Source: JAPOUP01 sp026708635 (GTDB lineage: Bacteria > Pseudomonadota > Alphaproteobacteria > Rhodobacterales > Rhodobacteraceae). Taken from it: DNA of 64,000 bases. Positions 34,600 through 44,140 of this stretch are shown one piece after another (positions within the stretch are counted from its first letter, which is position 1; the number at the start of each line of letters is the position of its first letter). A model generated the notes under the pieces. The model made no database searches, was not told the origin of the DNA, and was given only the letters and a program-made list of their open reading frames with translations. The stretch is from positions 4,092,001-4,156,000 of the forward strand of contig OZ241336.1 of NCBI GenBank assembly GCA_965200115.1. The letters are read 5' to 3'. A program made the position numbers and the translations under genes.

Positions 34600-34925
34600 C
34601 GGATGCGGAACCCTGCGAACGGACCTGGCGGGATCTGATCGCCGTCGACTCGCTTGAGCGGAACTGGGTTAGCCGGGTGTCGTACGGGTCACGGCTTATC
34701 GCCGTTTATGACTCACCGTCCGGCATCTACGCGTCTCTCGCTTTGTGTAACCATGGCGGTTCCGACCTTTGTGACGGTTATTTTGACGGTCATGTCATTG
34801 AGTGTCCATTGCATCAGGGCGCATTCGACGTCCGTGACGGGAAGCCTGTCTGCGCGCCCGCGACGCGCCCGATGAGAGTATTCCGGACACGCGTGCGGAA
34901 CGGAATGGTGCAGATTTGGATCTGA
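34596..34925 (+). CDS. Rieske [2Fe-2S] ferredoxin
   Basis: Small soluble electron carrier, 109 residues. The cluster ligands are seen in CNHGGSDLCDGYFDG...ECPLHQGAF (Cys-x-His, then Cys-x2-His), the Rieske-type ferredoxin pattern, with no catalytic domain. It begins at GTG 34596 in a GTGA overlap with the desaturase. It is the only free ferredoxin in the neighbourhood, so it could serve the desaturase and possibly the Rieske oxygenase or the P450. No ferredoxin reductase is in the window, so a general one would be needed. Confidence 0.9.
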   Translation: MTDAEPCERTWRDLIAVDSLERNWVSRVSYGSRLIAVYDSPSGIYASLALCNHGGSDLCDGYFDGHVIECPLHQGAFDVRDGKPVCAPATRPMRVFRTRVRNGMVQIWI

Positions 34926-35798
34926 CATGCGCCTAACCGCTGACCGCCGGTCGGGAGTGCGGACCGAAGATCGGGGCGTTCACGTTTGGAAGAGGACGGT
35001 AGACAATCTGCCGATGCGTTATCATGGTCAATCATATCCGGTTACCCGTCCATGGGCGTTATAGAGTTCGCGCCTGGCGGCCGCGGGCGGCAAACTCTCC
35101 GAAGGAGGATTTGAAGCGCAGAACGGGCGGAGCACCGATCCGAACGGATGCAACCGAGGCCACGCGGCGCATGCGCGTTCTCGGGACCGCCAGCACGGAC
35201 GAGACCGGAAATGCGTGAACCGAGTTTTTGAAACGTGGTCCCCTAGCGCAGATTCGCCCTGCGCTGCCGGACCTTTCTCGATCAAGCCGTCAGGAGACTG
35301 TTGCCGTGGGATCTCCGGCAAGCCGAAGGACAGCGACTAGGAGGTCAGCCCCAAAGCTATAGTCACCATTTGAAGATGGTTTCAAACGCTTCGATTGAAC
35401 CGCTCGAAGCGACCTGGGTTACGGATTTCCTGCCAAACAGCTCATCGAGACTTTTGTCCCCAGCCGGGAAAGCGGCCCCACCATGGAATCACGCTCAAAA
35501 CTCACCTGCCCTGCACCGCGTCGGCCGATGCCCGGCACATCCGCGAAACGCTGGGGCCGAAACATCTCATGGCGGCTTCGCCGATCCGAACCACGGTGCC
35601 GGGACCGCCGAAACGCAATCCCCGTTCCCGGAAGCGGTATCAACGATATCAATGAGTTGTGCGAGAAAATGCCTCAACTCAAGAGCCTGCGGCCGTAGAT
35701 CCGCTTAATCGCGATGAAGCGCACAGTCGAAATGCCGTCCTCTTGTTCTTTGGCGCGGCCCGTGTATCTTTCGCGCTGTATCCGTTTGAGGGCAGTCC
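34926..35798. other. Gap of about 870 bases without a recognised gene
   Basis: Several frames of 60-135 codons are open on both strands, but none has a recognised family block, a convincing ribosome-binding site or coupling to a neighbour. A seven-pair hairpin (CGCTTCG/CGAAGCG, 35387-35411) is visible. This may be decayed coding DNA of unknown origin. Confidence 0.4.
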
Positions 35799-36371
35799 AT
35801 GAATCAGAAGGGTCTCGAAGACGTGGACTGGAGCGCGCTTCCCGCTCCGATGGATGACGGATCGACCAATCACCTGAACGGCATGTCCATGCCGAACTTG
35901 GCTCTGCCCTCGACATGCGGCGGCAACGTGAATCTGCGCAATCTGAGAGGCTGGAGCGTTCTTTACTTCTATCCGATGACCGGCCGATTGAACCGCCCCC
36001 TGCCCGATGGCTGGAATGACATCCCCGGCGCAAGGGGCTGCACGCCACAATCCTGCGCCTTTCGCGACCTTTCGCAGGAGCTTGCCGAAAAGGGCGTAAC
36101 GGACATCTTCGGGATTTCGACGCAGAGTACCGAATACCAGCGGGAAGCGGCGGACCGGCTGCTCCTTCCATTTGCGCTGTTATCGGACGCGGAGCTGCGA
36201 CTGACGACCGCGCTCCGCCTTCCCACAATGGAAGTTGAGAGCATGCTACTCATCAGGAGGTTGACTTTGGTCCTGCACGACACTCAGGTCAGGCGGGTGT
36301 TCTTTCCGGTATTTCCGCCTGACAGGAACGCGGCGGATGTATTGCGGTTCATGGAATCGACCCAACAATAG
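35799..36371 (+). CDS. AhpC/TSA-family peroxiredoxin
   Basis: A 190-residue thioredoxin-fold protein. The active-site block GARGCTPQSCAFRD (C81 and C86) corresponds to the GCTKEACDFRD segment of BCP-type peroxiredoxins, with peroxidatic Cys81 and a likely resolving Cys86 five residues later. It is preceded by YFYPMTG and a longer insertion (NRPLPDGWNDIP). Later blocks REAADRLLLPFALLSDAEL and LRLPTMEVES support the family. GAGGG lies before ATG 35799. It probably reduces peroxide, which could come from the nearby sarcosine oxidase; the coupling is inferred. Confidence 0.85.
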   Translation: MNQKGLEDVDWSALPAPMDDGSTNHLNGMSMPNLALPSTCGGNVNLRNLRGWSVLYFYPMTGRLNRPLPDGWNDIPGARGCTPQSCAFRDLSQELAEKGVTDIFGISTQSTEYQREAADRLLLPFALLSDAELRLTTALRLPTMEVESMLLIRRLTLVLHDTQVRRVFFPVFPPDRNAADVLRFMESTQQ

Positions 36372-37053
36372 ACCCGTGACAATTCAGCGTCGCCGTAATG
36401 CCCAACCCAGGTCTAAACGTCTGCGCCAGACAGCGATCCTTGGTTGGCGCACCCGGCTTTGGTACGGCGGCGATGATCACAATGTGCCTACGAATTGCTG
36501 CGCTGATTATGACTTCGGCACGCTTCCCGCGTGACTGCGGTCGGGTGGAAAGAGCGCTCGGGCGCGGTGCGTATTTCATGGCCGCCTCGTGCCCTAGGTT
36601 ACTGTAATGGGCACCCGAGAAGCGCAACCGGCCGGCCCGCGACAACCGGAGGCCGTCATGCGTCTTCGCTAGAGACAAAGCCCATGGCGAACGTGACCGG
36701 TGGGAACGCGAAAAACCATGCTGTCGTGGCCAGCACTCCCGGATGCCTGATCATGTGGCCGGGGCGCGAATGACCGAAACCGGCCGGGAAGATTCCTGGG
36801 TAGAACACCAAAAGAGACCGAAAGTAGGTCAGTCGACGGGGGACGCTCTGTAGGGATTGAGCGGGAAGGACCGCATCAAACCATGTGCCGAATGCACTCA
36901 TGTAGATGTATGGTCCAGATAGCGTGAAGCGCCCAGTGCCTACGCCCGCATATCAAAGATCCAACCGCGTAAGAGGGAACCGGAGATACGCGCGGGCGGT
37001 CATTTGGCCATTCGGCTTCAGAGCCGGACATCCCCCGCATGCCCGACGCTTGA
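36372..37053. other. Gap of about 680 bases without a recognised gene
   Basis: A minus-strand frame at 36656-36901 has a hydrophobic end but no match I recognise. No repeats, clear hairpins or regulatory sites were found in this stretch between the peroxiredoxin and soxG. Confidence 0.4.
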
Positions 37054-37554
37054 CTAGCGAAGCGCGCGCGTCAGGTAATCCTCTATCATCTCACCGAAGC
37101 TAAGCTCAACGGATAGATCGTAGCCACACTCGCATCGCGCTATTAACGCCTTCTGTCCGAAGAATTCGCTGAAGCAGACCGTATCGTCGGAAAATACGCT
37201 TTCGTCCAAGTCAAGCGGGCAACCGATGGCGACGACATGCGCCGCCTGGAGCCCGGTAACACGAAACGTCACCATTGTGTCCGAAATGCGGACTATACTG
37301 ACGTCGGCCGGGGCATCATATGGACGGAGTTCGGCCAGAAGGTCATCTTCCCGCTCAAGATCCGCCTGCAACAGCCAGTTCCCCGGCCCGACATGGCAAA
37401 GGGACATGCCATTCGCGCGAGACAGACGGTTCGGCATGGAAGGGAACGCGGGAATCGCGCCGGCACCTATCCATTGACTTAACGCCCGCTCAGACCCCTT
37501 GAGGTCAAAAATGGCCTTCAGGGGAAGTTTTTCGAACGACGCCTTGTATCCCAT
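37054..37554 (-). CDS. soxG: Sarcosine oxidase gamma subunit
   Basis: Smallest catalytic-complex subunit of heterotetrameric sarcosine oxidase, which helps form the folate-binding region with the alpha subunit. Blocks such as LCHVGPGNWLL, VSIVRISDTMVTFRVTG and GCPLDLDESVF with the C-terminal ELSFGEMIEDYL are typical. It has 166 residues and an ATG at 37554, one base after the TGA of soxA, so the order is soxB-D-A-G in one operon. Confidence 0.92.
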   Translation of the reverse strand: MGYKASFEKLPLKAIFDLKGSERALSQWIGAGAIPAFPSMPNRLSRANGMSLCHVGPGNWLLQADLEREDDLLAELRPYDAPADVSIVRISDTMVTFRVTGLQAAHVVAIGCPLDLDESVFSDDTVCFSEFFGQKALIARCECGYDLSVELSFGEMIEDYLTRALR

Positions 37555-37555
37555 T

Positions 37556-40477
37556 TCAACTCCTCAGCTTCCCACCGTCGGTATCGTAGAAAATCGGTGC
37601 GGTAACCTCAGAGACAACGGTCGAGTCCTTTAGCCGCGCATGCGCGGTCTCCCCAATCCGTGACCTCCCGTTCTCGAGCAGTGCCAGGGCGATCCAGCGG
37701 TTCATCACGACACTCCAGACGCAAGCGCTTACAAAGCCCTCTGCCGGAACCTTCTCGCCGCCCGCGGTCAGCGGGGCGCCTTCGGGAATCCGCTCGCCCG
37801 GGTCAGTCGGCAGGAGGCCCACGAGCTCGCGACGGGGCGCATCGCCCGCGCGTCGCAATTCAACCGATCGCTTGCCAATGTAATCCACTTTGACTTTGGA
37901 CATGATCCAGCCCATGCCTAGATCATAGGGATCCACCGTACCGTCCACCTCGTGCCCCAACGAAAGAAAACCTTTCTCGACACGAAGCACATGGCTGGCC
38001 TCAGACCCCACCGGCTCGATACCGAAGGGTTCGCCCGCTTCCATGATCCGCCGCCAAAGTGCGCGCATGCCGCGAGGTGCGACGTTGATCTCGAATGATA
38101 GCTCGCCAGTGAAGCTGACCCTCACGACGCGCACCGGTTGCCCGGCGACATGACCGTCATCGTAGGACAAGAATGGCAGCGCCTCGGGCGCGAGGTCAAT
38201 GTCCGTGCCCATCGCGGCCAGAACTTCCCGTGCCCTGGGGCCGCAAACGGTGGCGTTGCACCATTGGCAGGTAACGACGGTCAGAAAAACGTTCCAGTCA
38301 GGGAACCGGGTCTGCAGCAACTCCTGCATATGCCCGTGTACCGTATCCGCATTTCCGGTGGACGTGGAAATGAGCCAGCGATGCTCTCCGAGACGCATCG
38401 CAACGCCATCATCGAGAATCAGGCCGTCGTCTGTCAGCATGAGCCCGTAACGGCATCGACCTGGCTCTAGCGTGGATATCACGTTTGTATAGAGGTGATC
38501 GAGGAAACGCCCCGCGTCCCTTCCCTTGATCTCAAACTTTCCGAGCGGGGAGCCGTCATAAACGCCCACCGACTCACGTACGGCCCGGCACTCGCGGTTC
38601 ACGGCCTCCTGAAGGTTTTCGTCTCCACGAGGGAAGTATCCAGGGCGCCGCCATCGGGCACCGGCTTCATACATGCATGCGCGCCGCTCAAGATTCCAGC
38701 GCGTGACCGGTGTATGCCTGTAGGGAAGAACCACCGTATCTCCGCGAAGCCCTCCGATAGCCCCGAAAGAAACGGGCGTATACGGCGGGCGGAACGTGGT
38801 CGTACCGACTTCCCGCACGGAAACGCCCCTCTTCGCCGCCACCGTGCCGATAATGTTGATGTTGCCAGTCTTTCCCTGATCGAAACCCATGCCGCCGGTG
38901 GTATATCGCTTGACATGCTCGATATTGTCATACCCTTCGCGCAGCGCGAGATGCACGTCGGCGACGGTGACGTCATTCTGGATATCCAGAAACGCCCTGC
39001 TCTCGGCACCTGATACATCGCCGTGCCAAAGCGGTTCTATCCCATAGGCTTCACCCGTAACGTCGGGCAAAAGGGGCATTACCGCCCCGGTGATGTCCGC
39101 CGCCGCACCAGCACCGGATTTCAGCACGGCGGAGCAAATCAACATACCTGCCGCGCCACCGACCGGAGTGCACGGCTGCGCGGCGCCGTCGGGAACAAAT
39201 GCTGCCAGCCCCTCGTCGTAGCGCAGGCTTCCGCGCGACTGGGAGAATAGGTGTGCAACCGGGTTCCATCCACCGGAATGTAGCAGTAGATCACATGCGA
39301 GCGTCGCACGTCCGGCCCCGTCGCGCCCGGCGATTACGGCACCTTCAACGCAACGTCGTCCCAAGACATCAATGATAACCGAGCCCGCCCTTATCGGGAT
39401 GTCACCGATCATTCCGCGCGAATCCTCAGGCACGCTCGCCCTGCTATCCACAATGGTGACGACATGGATACCGGCGGCGGCGAGGTCCGCCGCAGCCGCA
39501 TAGGCGCTATCGTTGTTGGTGAAAACCACGGCCTTCTCGCCGGGTTTAACCGCGAAACGGTTCACATAGGCCTGCGCGGCCGAAGCCAGCATCGCACCCG
39601 GACGGTCGTTGTTGGGAAAGACGAGACTCCGTTCAATGGCACCGGTCGCCAGGATCACGTGACCCGCCCTAACCCGCCAGTTTCTCTCAAGCAGACTCGG
39701 ATTCGCGGGTGAGCGCTCATTCACCATCAGGAAATTGTGCTCGCGGTAGGCCCATACCGTAGCGTCCTGGAAGTGCCGCACGTTTGGCATGGCCGCCAAT
39801 TCCGCGACTGCGTGATCAACCCATTCCACTGACGGACGTCCATCGATCTCAAACCGTCTGTCAAGCAGGCTTCCTCCCGCTTCTGTCCGCTCATCCGCCA
39901 ACATGACCCGGCACCCCGTGCGGCCCGCGACAAGCGCGGCCATCAGCCCTGCCGGCCCCGCACCGACGACCAGCACATCCGTATGCGCGTTGACCGCCTC
40001 GAAATGAAGTTCGCCCGGTGGTGCCCCAGGTGCGCCGGCAAGGCCCGCCGCCCGCCGGACCGCTGGCTCGTAGAAGCGCCAGTTCGGCCACTTGAAGGTC
40101 TTGTAATAAAAGCCGGACGGAATAAGACGGGCGAAAACCTGGTTCACGGCCCCAACGTCGAAACCCGGGGATGGCCAGCAGTTCACAGACCGCGCCGACA
40201 TGCCGTCCTCAAGGCGGACAGTAGTCACCAGCCGATTGGCGGAGGCATGGCGTCCCTCGAGTTCCACCAGGGTCGCGGCTTCCTCGAAGCCGACCCCAAT
40301 TATCCCCCGCGGACGGTGGTACTTGAAACTCCTCGCAGTGAGCCGAACGCCATTGGCGAGCAGCGCAGAAGCCAGCGTGTCACCCCTAAACCCCCGGTAG
40401 TCACGGCCGTTGAACCGGAACGCAAGTGAATGGCTCCGGTCGATTCGCCCCCCCGAAGGGAGCCGCCTATACCGCAC
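37556..40477 (-). CDS. soxA: Sarcosine oxidase alpha subunit
   Basis: Large subunit (about 973 residues) that oxidises sarcosine with SoxB: sarcosine + O2 + tetrahydrofolate gives glycine, H2O2 and 5,10-methylene-THF. The N-terminal ferredoxin-like part (RLPSGGRIDRSHSLAFRFNG) is followed by the FAD/NAD-binding VLVVGAGPAGLMAALVAG and a C-terminal GcvT-type folate domain (GWIMSKVKVDYIGKRSVE). I prefer GTG 40477 because AAAGG lies 7 bases upstream and it overlaps soxD by 11 bases; ATG 40501 and 40552 are possible but overlap soxD more. Its stop is one base from soxG. Confidence 0.95.
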   Translation of the reverse strand: MRYRRLPSGGRIDRSHSLAFRFNGRDYRGFRGDTLASALLANGVRLTARSFKYHRPRGIIGVGFEEAATLVELEGRHASANRLVTTVRLEDGMSARSVNCWPSPGFDVGAVNQVFARLIPSGFYYKTFKWPNWRFYEPAVRRAAGLAGAPGAPPGELHFEAVNAHTDVLVVGAGPAGLMAALVAGRTGCRVMLADERTEAGGSLLDRRFEIDGRPSVEWVDHAVAELAAMPNVRHFQDATVWAYREHNFLMVNERSPANPSLLERNWRVRAGHVILATGAIERSLVFPNNDRPGAMLASAAQAYVNRFAVKPGEKAVVFTNNDSAYAAAADLAAAGIHVVTIVDSRASVPEDSRGMIGDIPIRAGSVIIDVLGRRCVEGAVIAGRDGAGRATLACDLLLHSGGWNPVAHLFSQSRGSLRYDEGLAAFVPDGAAQPCTPVGGAAGMLICSAVLKSGAGAAADITGAVMPLLPDVTGEAYGIEPLWHGDVSGAESRAFLDIQNDVTVADVHLALREGYDNIEHVKRYTTGGMGFDQGKTGNINIIGTVAAKRGVSVREVGTTTFRPPYTPVSFGAIGGLRGDTVVLPYRHTPVTRWNLERRACMYEAGARWRRPGYFPRGDENLQEAVNRECRAVRESVGVYDGSPLGKFEIKGRDAGRFLDHLYTNVISTLEPGRCRYGLMLTDDGLILDDGVAMRLGEHRWLISTSTGNADTVHGHMQELLQTRFPDWNVFLTVVTCQWCNATVCGPRAREVLAAMGTDIDLAPEALPFLSYDDGHVAGQPVRVVRVSFTGELSFEINVAPRGMRALWRRIMEAGEPFGIEPVGSEASHVLRVEKGFLSLGHEVDGTVDPYDLGMGWIMSKVKVDYIGKRSVELRRAGDAPRRELVGLLPTDPGERIPEGAPLTAGGEKVPAEGFVSACVWSVVMNRWIALALLENGRSRIGETAHARLKDSTVVSEVTAPIFYDTDGGKLRS

Positions 40478-40724
40478 TGTCAGGCCTTTCGAAAATGTCA
40501 TGCGTCCGGGTATCGCGCCATATCGCAAACCATTTCCCACACCCCCTGACATGCCACCATCGCTCCTCGACCGGACCTATCGGGTTTGGAGCGACCGTCA
40601 GGTATTCGACCCAATCCTCATCGCTGGTGGTTTGGGGATCGGGCCGGTCAGGCTTTACGGGCCCACCGAACGAGAACTCGGCCTCGTTCCGGGGTCCGCA
40701 GAATGGGCACGGAATTAGTAGCAT
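40467..40724 (-). CDS. soxD: Sarcosine oxidase delta subunit
   Basis: Small zinc-binding subunit, 85 residues, with Cys pair CPFCG at residues 6-10 and a second Cys/His site in WWHVRGCGKWFAIWRD. It helps assemble the alpha-beta complex. It lies 12 bases after the stop of soxB and overlaps soxA; the compact organisation is that of the classic soxBDAG operon. Confidence 0.93.
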   Translation of the reverse strand: MLLIPCPFCGPRNEAEFSFGGPVKPDRPDPQTTSDEDWVEYLTVAPNPIGPVEERWWHVRGCGKWFAIWRDTRTHDIFERPDSAV

Positions 40725-40736
40725 CGCTTAGGCCCC

Positions 40737-41987
40737 CTACCTTGCGGTCGTCGTTCCGGATTCCATCACGTAATCCAGATGCCTGAAACGCTTGATCGAA
40801 AAAGGAGCCATTAAGGGATGGGGCGAACCATTGGCTATATGATGCGCGAGCGTCAGGCCACCGGCGGGAATCGCTTTGTAACCGCCCCACCATCCAGCGG
40901 TTACGAATAGCCCCGGCACATCCGTCTCATCCACAATCGGCGAAGCATCCGGAGTTATGTCAAGGTGACCGCCCCATTGGCGCAGGAGCTTCAGTCTACT
41001 GAAACGCGGGAACAGGGACAGCATGGCCGTCACGGTATCCTCAAACACATGCTGCTTGATATCCCGGCGGAAGCTCTGCCCCATGTCCGGCGCACCTCCG
41101 ATCACCATTTCGCCCTTGTCCGACTGGCTGAAATAGAAACCGCTGTCGGGACAGTTGACGATCACGTCAACCAGTGGTTTGACCGGTTCGGAGACAAACG
41201 CTGTCAGGTTCATCGTCCGCAGCGGCAACTTGAGACCGACCGTTTCCGTAAGCGATGTCGTGTGGCCCGATACCGCGACGGCGACCTTACGCGCGCATAT
41301 ATTCCCCCGTGGTGTCTCCACGCCCTCGACGGCACCGTTACGTCCACGAAGCAGTTTCGTTACGGGTGTCTGTTGGTGTAACTGGACACCAAGTGCGTCG
41401 GCGCCGCGCGCCAGTCCCCACGCCACGGCATCATGACGGTTGACGCCGGCGTCCGTATGGACCATCCCGCCCATGATCGGCAGCCGCGCGTCCGGCCCCC
41501 CTCCGGTGAGCGCCGGGATGCGGCGGCGCAGCTCCTCGGTGGAGATCCGCCTGTAGGTCGCCCCGTGGATATCCATCGCGAGCTGGCGACGGCGCAACGC
41601 CCGCATCGTCGGGAATGTCTGCACCACATCGATCATGGTTCGCTTCGAGTACATCGTATTGAAGTTAAGGTCGTTGGTCAGGCCCTGATAAAGCGCGACT
41701 GACTTCACGTAGAATGGAATGGAAGCGTCCCGAAGGTAATTCGACCGGACCGTAACGGTATTGCGCGCGACGTTACCCCCGCCAAGCCAGCCACCCTCCA
41801 GTACGGCAACATCCGTGATTCCATACTCCTTAGCGAGATAATAGGCCGTGGCCAAACCATGTCCGCCAGCGCCAATTACGATGACATCATATCTCTCTTT
41901 CAAAGGATGGCTGCGCCATGCCGGTGTCCAACCCATATGCCTGTTTAACGCGTGGCGAGCGAGTGAGAATATGGAGTAATTTTGCAT
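40737..41987 (-). CDS. soxB: Sarcosine oxidase beta subunit
   Basis: Flavoprotein subunit, 416 residues, with dinucleotide-binding motif VIVIGAGGHGLATAYYLA (about residues 35-52). It holds FAD and the covalently bound FMN site of the heterotetramer; a conserved His region follows. It is the first gene of the operon, starting at ATG 41987, and faces a decayed regulator gene whose first codons lie 50 bases away on the other strand. With the carnitine gene at the right edge, it suggests use of methylated amines. Confidence 0.95.
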   Translation of the reverse strand: MQNYSIFSLARHALNRHMGWTPAWRSHPLKERYDVIVIGAGGHGLATAYYLAKEYGITDVAVLEGGWLGGGNVARNTVTVRSNYLRDASIPFYVKSVALYQGLTNDLNFNTMYSKRTMIDVVQTFPTMRALRRRQLAMDIHGATYRRISTEELRRRIPALTGGGPDARLPIMGGMVHTDAGVNRHDAVAWGLARGADALGVQLHQQTPVTKLLRGRNGAVEGVETPRGNICARKVAVAVSGHTTSLTETVGLKLPLRTMNLTAFVSEPVKPLVDVIVNCPDSGFYFSQSDKGEMVIGGAPDMGQSFRRDIKQHVFEDTVTAMLSLFPRFSRLKLLRQWGGHLDITPDASPIVDETDVPGLFVTAGWWGGYKAIPAGGLTLAHHIANGSPHPLMAPFSIKRFRHLDYVMESGTTTAR

Positions 41988-42037
41988 CCTGGTAAGATAA
42001 ATTACCTTTGCTAAGCCTCTGTCAAGTAATGAAGTAC

Positions 42038-42600
42038 ATGGCGTCCGCGCTGTCCGACAGAACCGAAATCGACCTCGACGTCGGGCGCACCGTCAATGGG
42101 CCGCGGCTCGAACGGGGAACGACCGTCAAGGCTCTCGGGAAGGGCACCGGAATCTCGGGCAGCATTATCAGTCGCCCGGAAAAGGGTCCGGGCCATCTCT
42201 CGGCACCCTCGCGGCGGCTGCAGAGGCACTGTCGGTTCCGGTCATGGCCCTTTCTCGCGGAAACAGGTGGCAAGGCCGGTTTTTACCACCCCCGGCTTCA
42301 CCCCGAAGCGCAAGGGTTCCTTCCGCTCGGGAAGCACGGCGGCCCGAGCGGGGATTCAGAGGCCGCCCGTATCCGGATGAGCCACGACGCGGCTGGCCGT
42401 CTGCCGCGATACCGCCATGAAGGGTATGTTTTCCTGAAGATGACGTCCGGGAAGACCAAATTACATATGCGGCCGAGTGAAACTCTAGCATGGCGTTTCG
42501 GAAATCCTGAGTCCCGAAATCGAATTCATCGCGGTATCCTTCCGACAGGAGTTATGTCGGCAAACGCCCGCCAAAAGTCACCGGCATACGATCGGACAGG
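42038..42600 (+). pseudogene. XRE-cupin transcriptional regulator, frameshifted remnant
   Basis: The pieces of an HTH-cupin regulator lie in different frames: DVGRTV..RLERGTTVKALGKGTGISGSIISRPEKG (XRE-type helix-turn-helix) in one frame, PSLGTLAAAAEALSVPVMALSR (typical next segment) in another, then GGKAGFYHP and HEGYVFLKMTSGK (cupin-like) back in the first. At least two frameshifts are therefore needed. It is divergent from soxB, 50 bases away, so it was probably the local regulator of the sox operon before it decayed. A single sequence error could explain one shift, not all. Confidence 0.75.
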
Positions 42601-42623
42601 ACAGGGATGGCCGCATGGCGGTT

Positions 42624-43865
42624 TCAGGGGCCAGCAAATGCCTGTCCGCCCCGTTCAAGCAGATGTGAGCGGAATGAGGGGATCGGACAGACGAACCGGT
42701 CTTCCTCCTGTTCGTGCAGTGCCCCCTTGTGAACCAGATGCATGAAGAATCCGTTGGCGTCCCAGTCCCGGGCCGGGAAACGGTAGTGCATTGAGTCGGT
42801 CTTGTGCAGGGTTTCCATCAGGGTCAGGATTTTTGAATGGGTGTCGGTGCTGTCCAGAGCCCGCATCACCGCCGCGGTTAGGTTGATGGCGGCCTTCATC
42901 TCTGGAGAGAATTGCTGCCGGTAGTAACCCATGCGTAGATCAGCCGCGTATTCGGAGGCGGCCGCCCAGTTCACTTTTCCGAGGTCCCCGTCCACCTCAA
43001 GCGCCGCCTTGCCCACCGCTCTGAGAACATGATGCAGGTGCCGCGGCCAGCCCTCGCAATCGTCTATCATTCGCATCCCGTCCGGGGGAAGATGTTTGAG
43101 CGGAATACCGAATTTCTCGCCAAACCCGACACGCAGCGCCGCGATGTCGAATTGGCGAAAACTCCCGATATTGTGGATCTGCCCGGACGGGATGCGGGTC
43201 AGTCCTATATTGTTGGCTACAGCGACGGTATCGCCGAGACCGGCCAGTACCAGCGTGATCGGCAGTCCGGCGGCACCGCCATGCAGACCCTGCAGAACAT
43301 TTATGGCCGGCGGCGGGATATGGCCCGGCGTGAGACTCTGCGCCTCGTCAATGGCCAGGATCACTGGATGCCGCCAGCCGCGCGGCGGGTGATGCCGACT
43401 CAATGCCTGCAACCCGGCGAAATTCCGCGCAACCAGCGATCCCCCGAACCCGGCGATATTCACCGACTGAACCTGTGAACGAGACAGTTTGAGAAATTCC
43501 CTGCCACGCTCGACCCATTCACTCCGGGGGATGCGCGATGTCTCATAGACTAGATCAAGAACGCCGGAGATGCTCTCCTTTACCGCATCGCTACCCATCA
43601 CCACCACCCGGGCAACCTCCTCGTTCCGCAATGATCGCTTGAGCATCTCCGCCAGAACCGAACTCTTACCTGCCCCGGGTGCCCCCTGGACGACGCGGGT
43701 GGCCTTTGACGCCCCGTGCGCCTTTGCCCCTTCGCCCTTCCACACCTGACTGGCGGCGGTCCTCACATCGTCCAGCACCGCCTTGCGTCCCACGAACACC
43801 GGTGGCGGCTCGCCCTCTGTCTGTGCAATAAACGCCTCCAGTTCGGCGCGCTGTCTATCGTTCAT
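42624..43865 (-). CDS. AAA ATPase of unknown function
   Basis: A 413-residue P-loop protein. Walker A is GAPGAGKSS (about residues 61-69) and Walker B is VILAIDEAQS; a sensor-like region (LVLAGLGDT) follows. The C-terminal half (about 250-410) has no domain I recognise. ATG 43865 is preferred; the open frame upstream to 44063 has no similarity. It is unaccompanied by transposition genes (TniA/TniQ-like) or nucleases, so a transposition or defence role is not supported, though the fold is used in both. It stands between the sox region and an amino-acid transporter with a 275-base gap. Confidence 0.75.
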   Translation of the reverse strand: MNDRQRAELEAFIAQTEGEPPPVFVGRKAVLDDVRTAASQVWKGEGAKAHGASKATRVVQGAPGAGKSSVLAEMLKRSLRNEEVARVVVMGSDAVKESISGVLDLVYETSRIPRSEWVERGREFLKLSRSQVQSVNIAGFGGSLVARNFAGLQALSRHHPPRGWRHPVILAIDEAQSLTPGHIPPPAINVLQGLHGGAAGLPITLVLAGLGDTVAVANNIGLTRIPSGQIHNIGSFRQFDIAALRVGFGEKFGIPLKHLPPDGMRMIDDCEGWPRHLHHVLRAVGKAALEVDGDLGKVNWAAASEYAADLRMGYYRQQFSPEMKAAINLTAAVMRALDSTDTHSKILTLMETLHKTDSMHYRFPARDWDANGFFMHLVHKGALHEQEEDRFVCPIPSFRSHLLERGGQAFAGP

Positions 43866-44140
43866 GGCCGGGCTCCTCGATGGCCCACTCCGGTCAATCC
43901 TTTGCCACTTTATCACGCAATCCGGATCTCTCCAAAAGCACCGGGTCCAGGGGGGGGGTCCGGGGTTGCTCAAGTAACGCCCGGGTACCGCGTCCTTCGC
44001 GCCCCTTGGTCTCCGGCTTCGGCACGGGAACTGCTTCCGTACCCTCGATGCGGAGCGTAGCACCGCCCTCCGGACGGCTCAAGGCTCCGCCGCCGGGCGT
44101 GCGGGACGATCCAACGTCATTGATGGACGATATTCAGGAT

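Noticed and set aside
35301..35708. Plus-strand frame before the peroxiredoxin gene
   Set aside because: No similarity I recognise in any of three frames; composition resembles random frames in this region.
36656..36901. Short minus-strand frame with hydrophobic end
   Set aside because: No family match and no ribosome-binding site.
42624..43865. Reading the AAA ATPase as a Tn7/TniB-type transposition or defence protein
   Set aside because: No TniA, TniQ, nuclease or other partner gene adjoins it; the P-loop motifs alone do not support this.
43950..43962. Run of nine G near 43950
   Set aside because: Non-coding and without associated structure; most likely a simple homopolymer.
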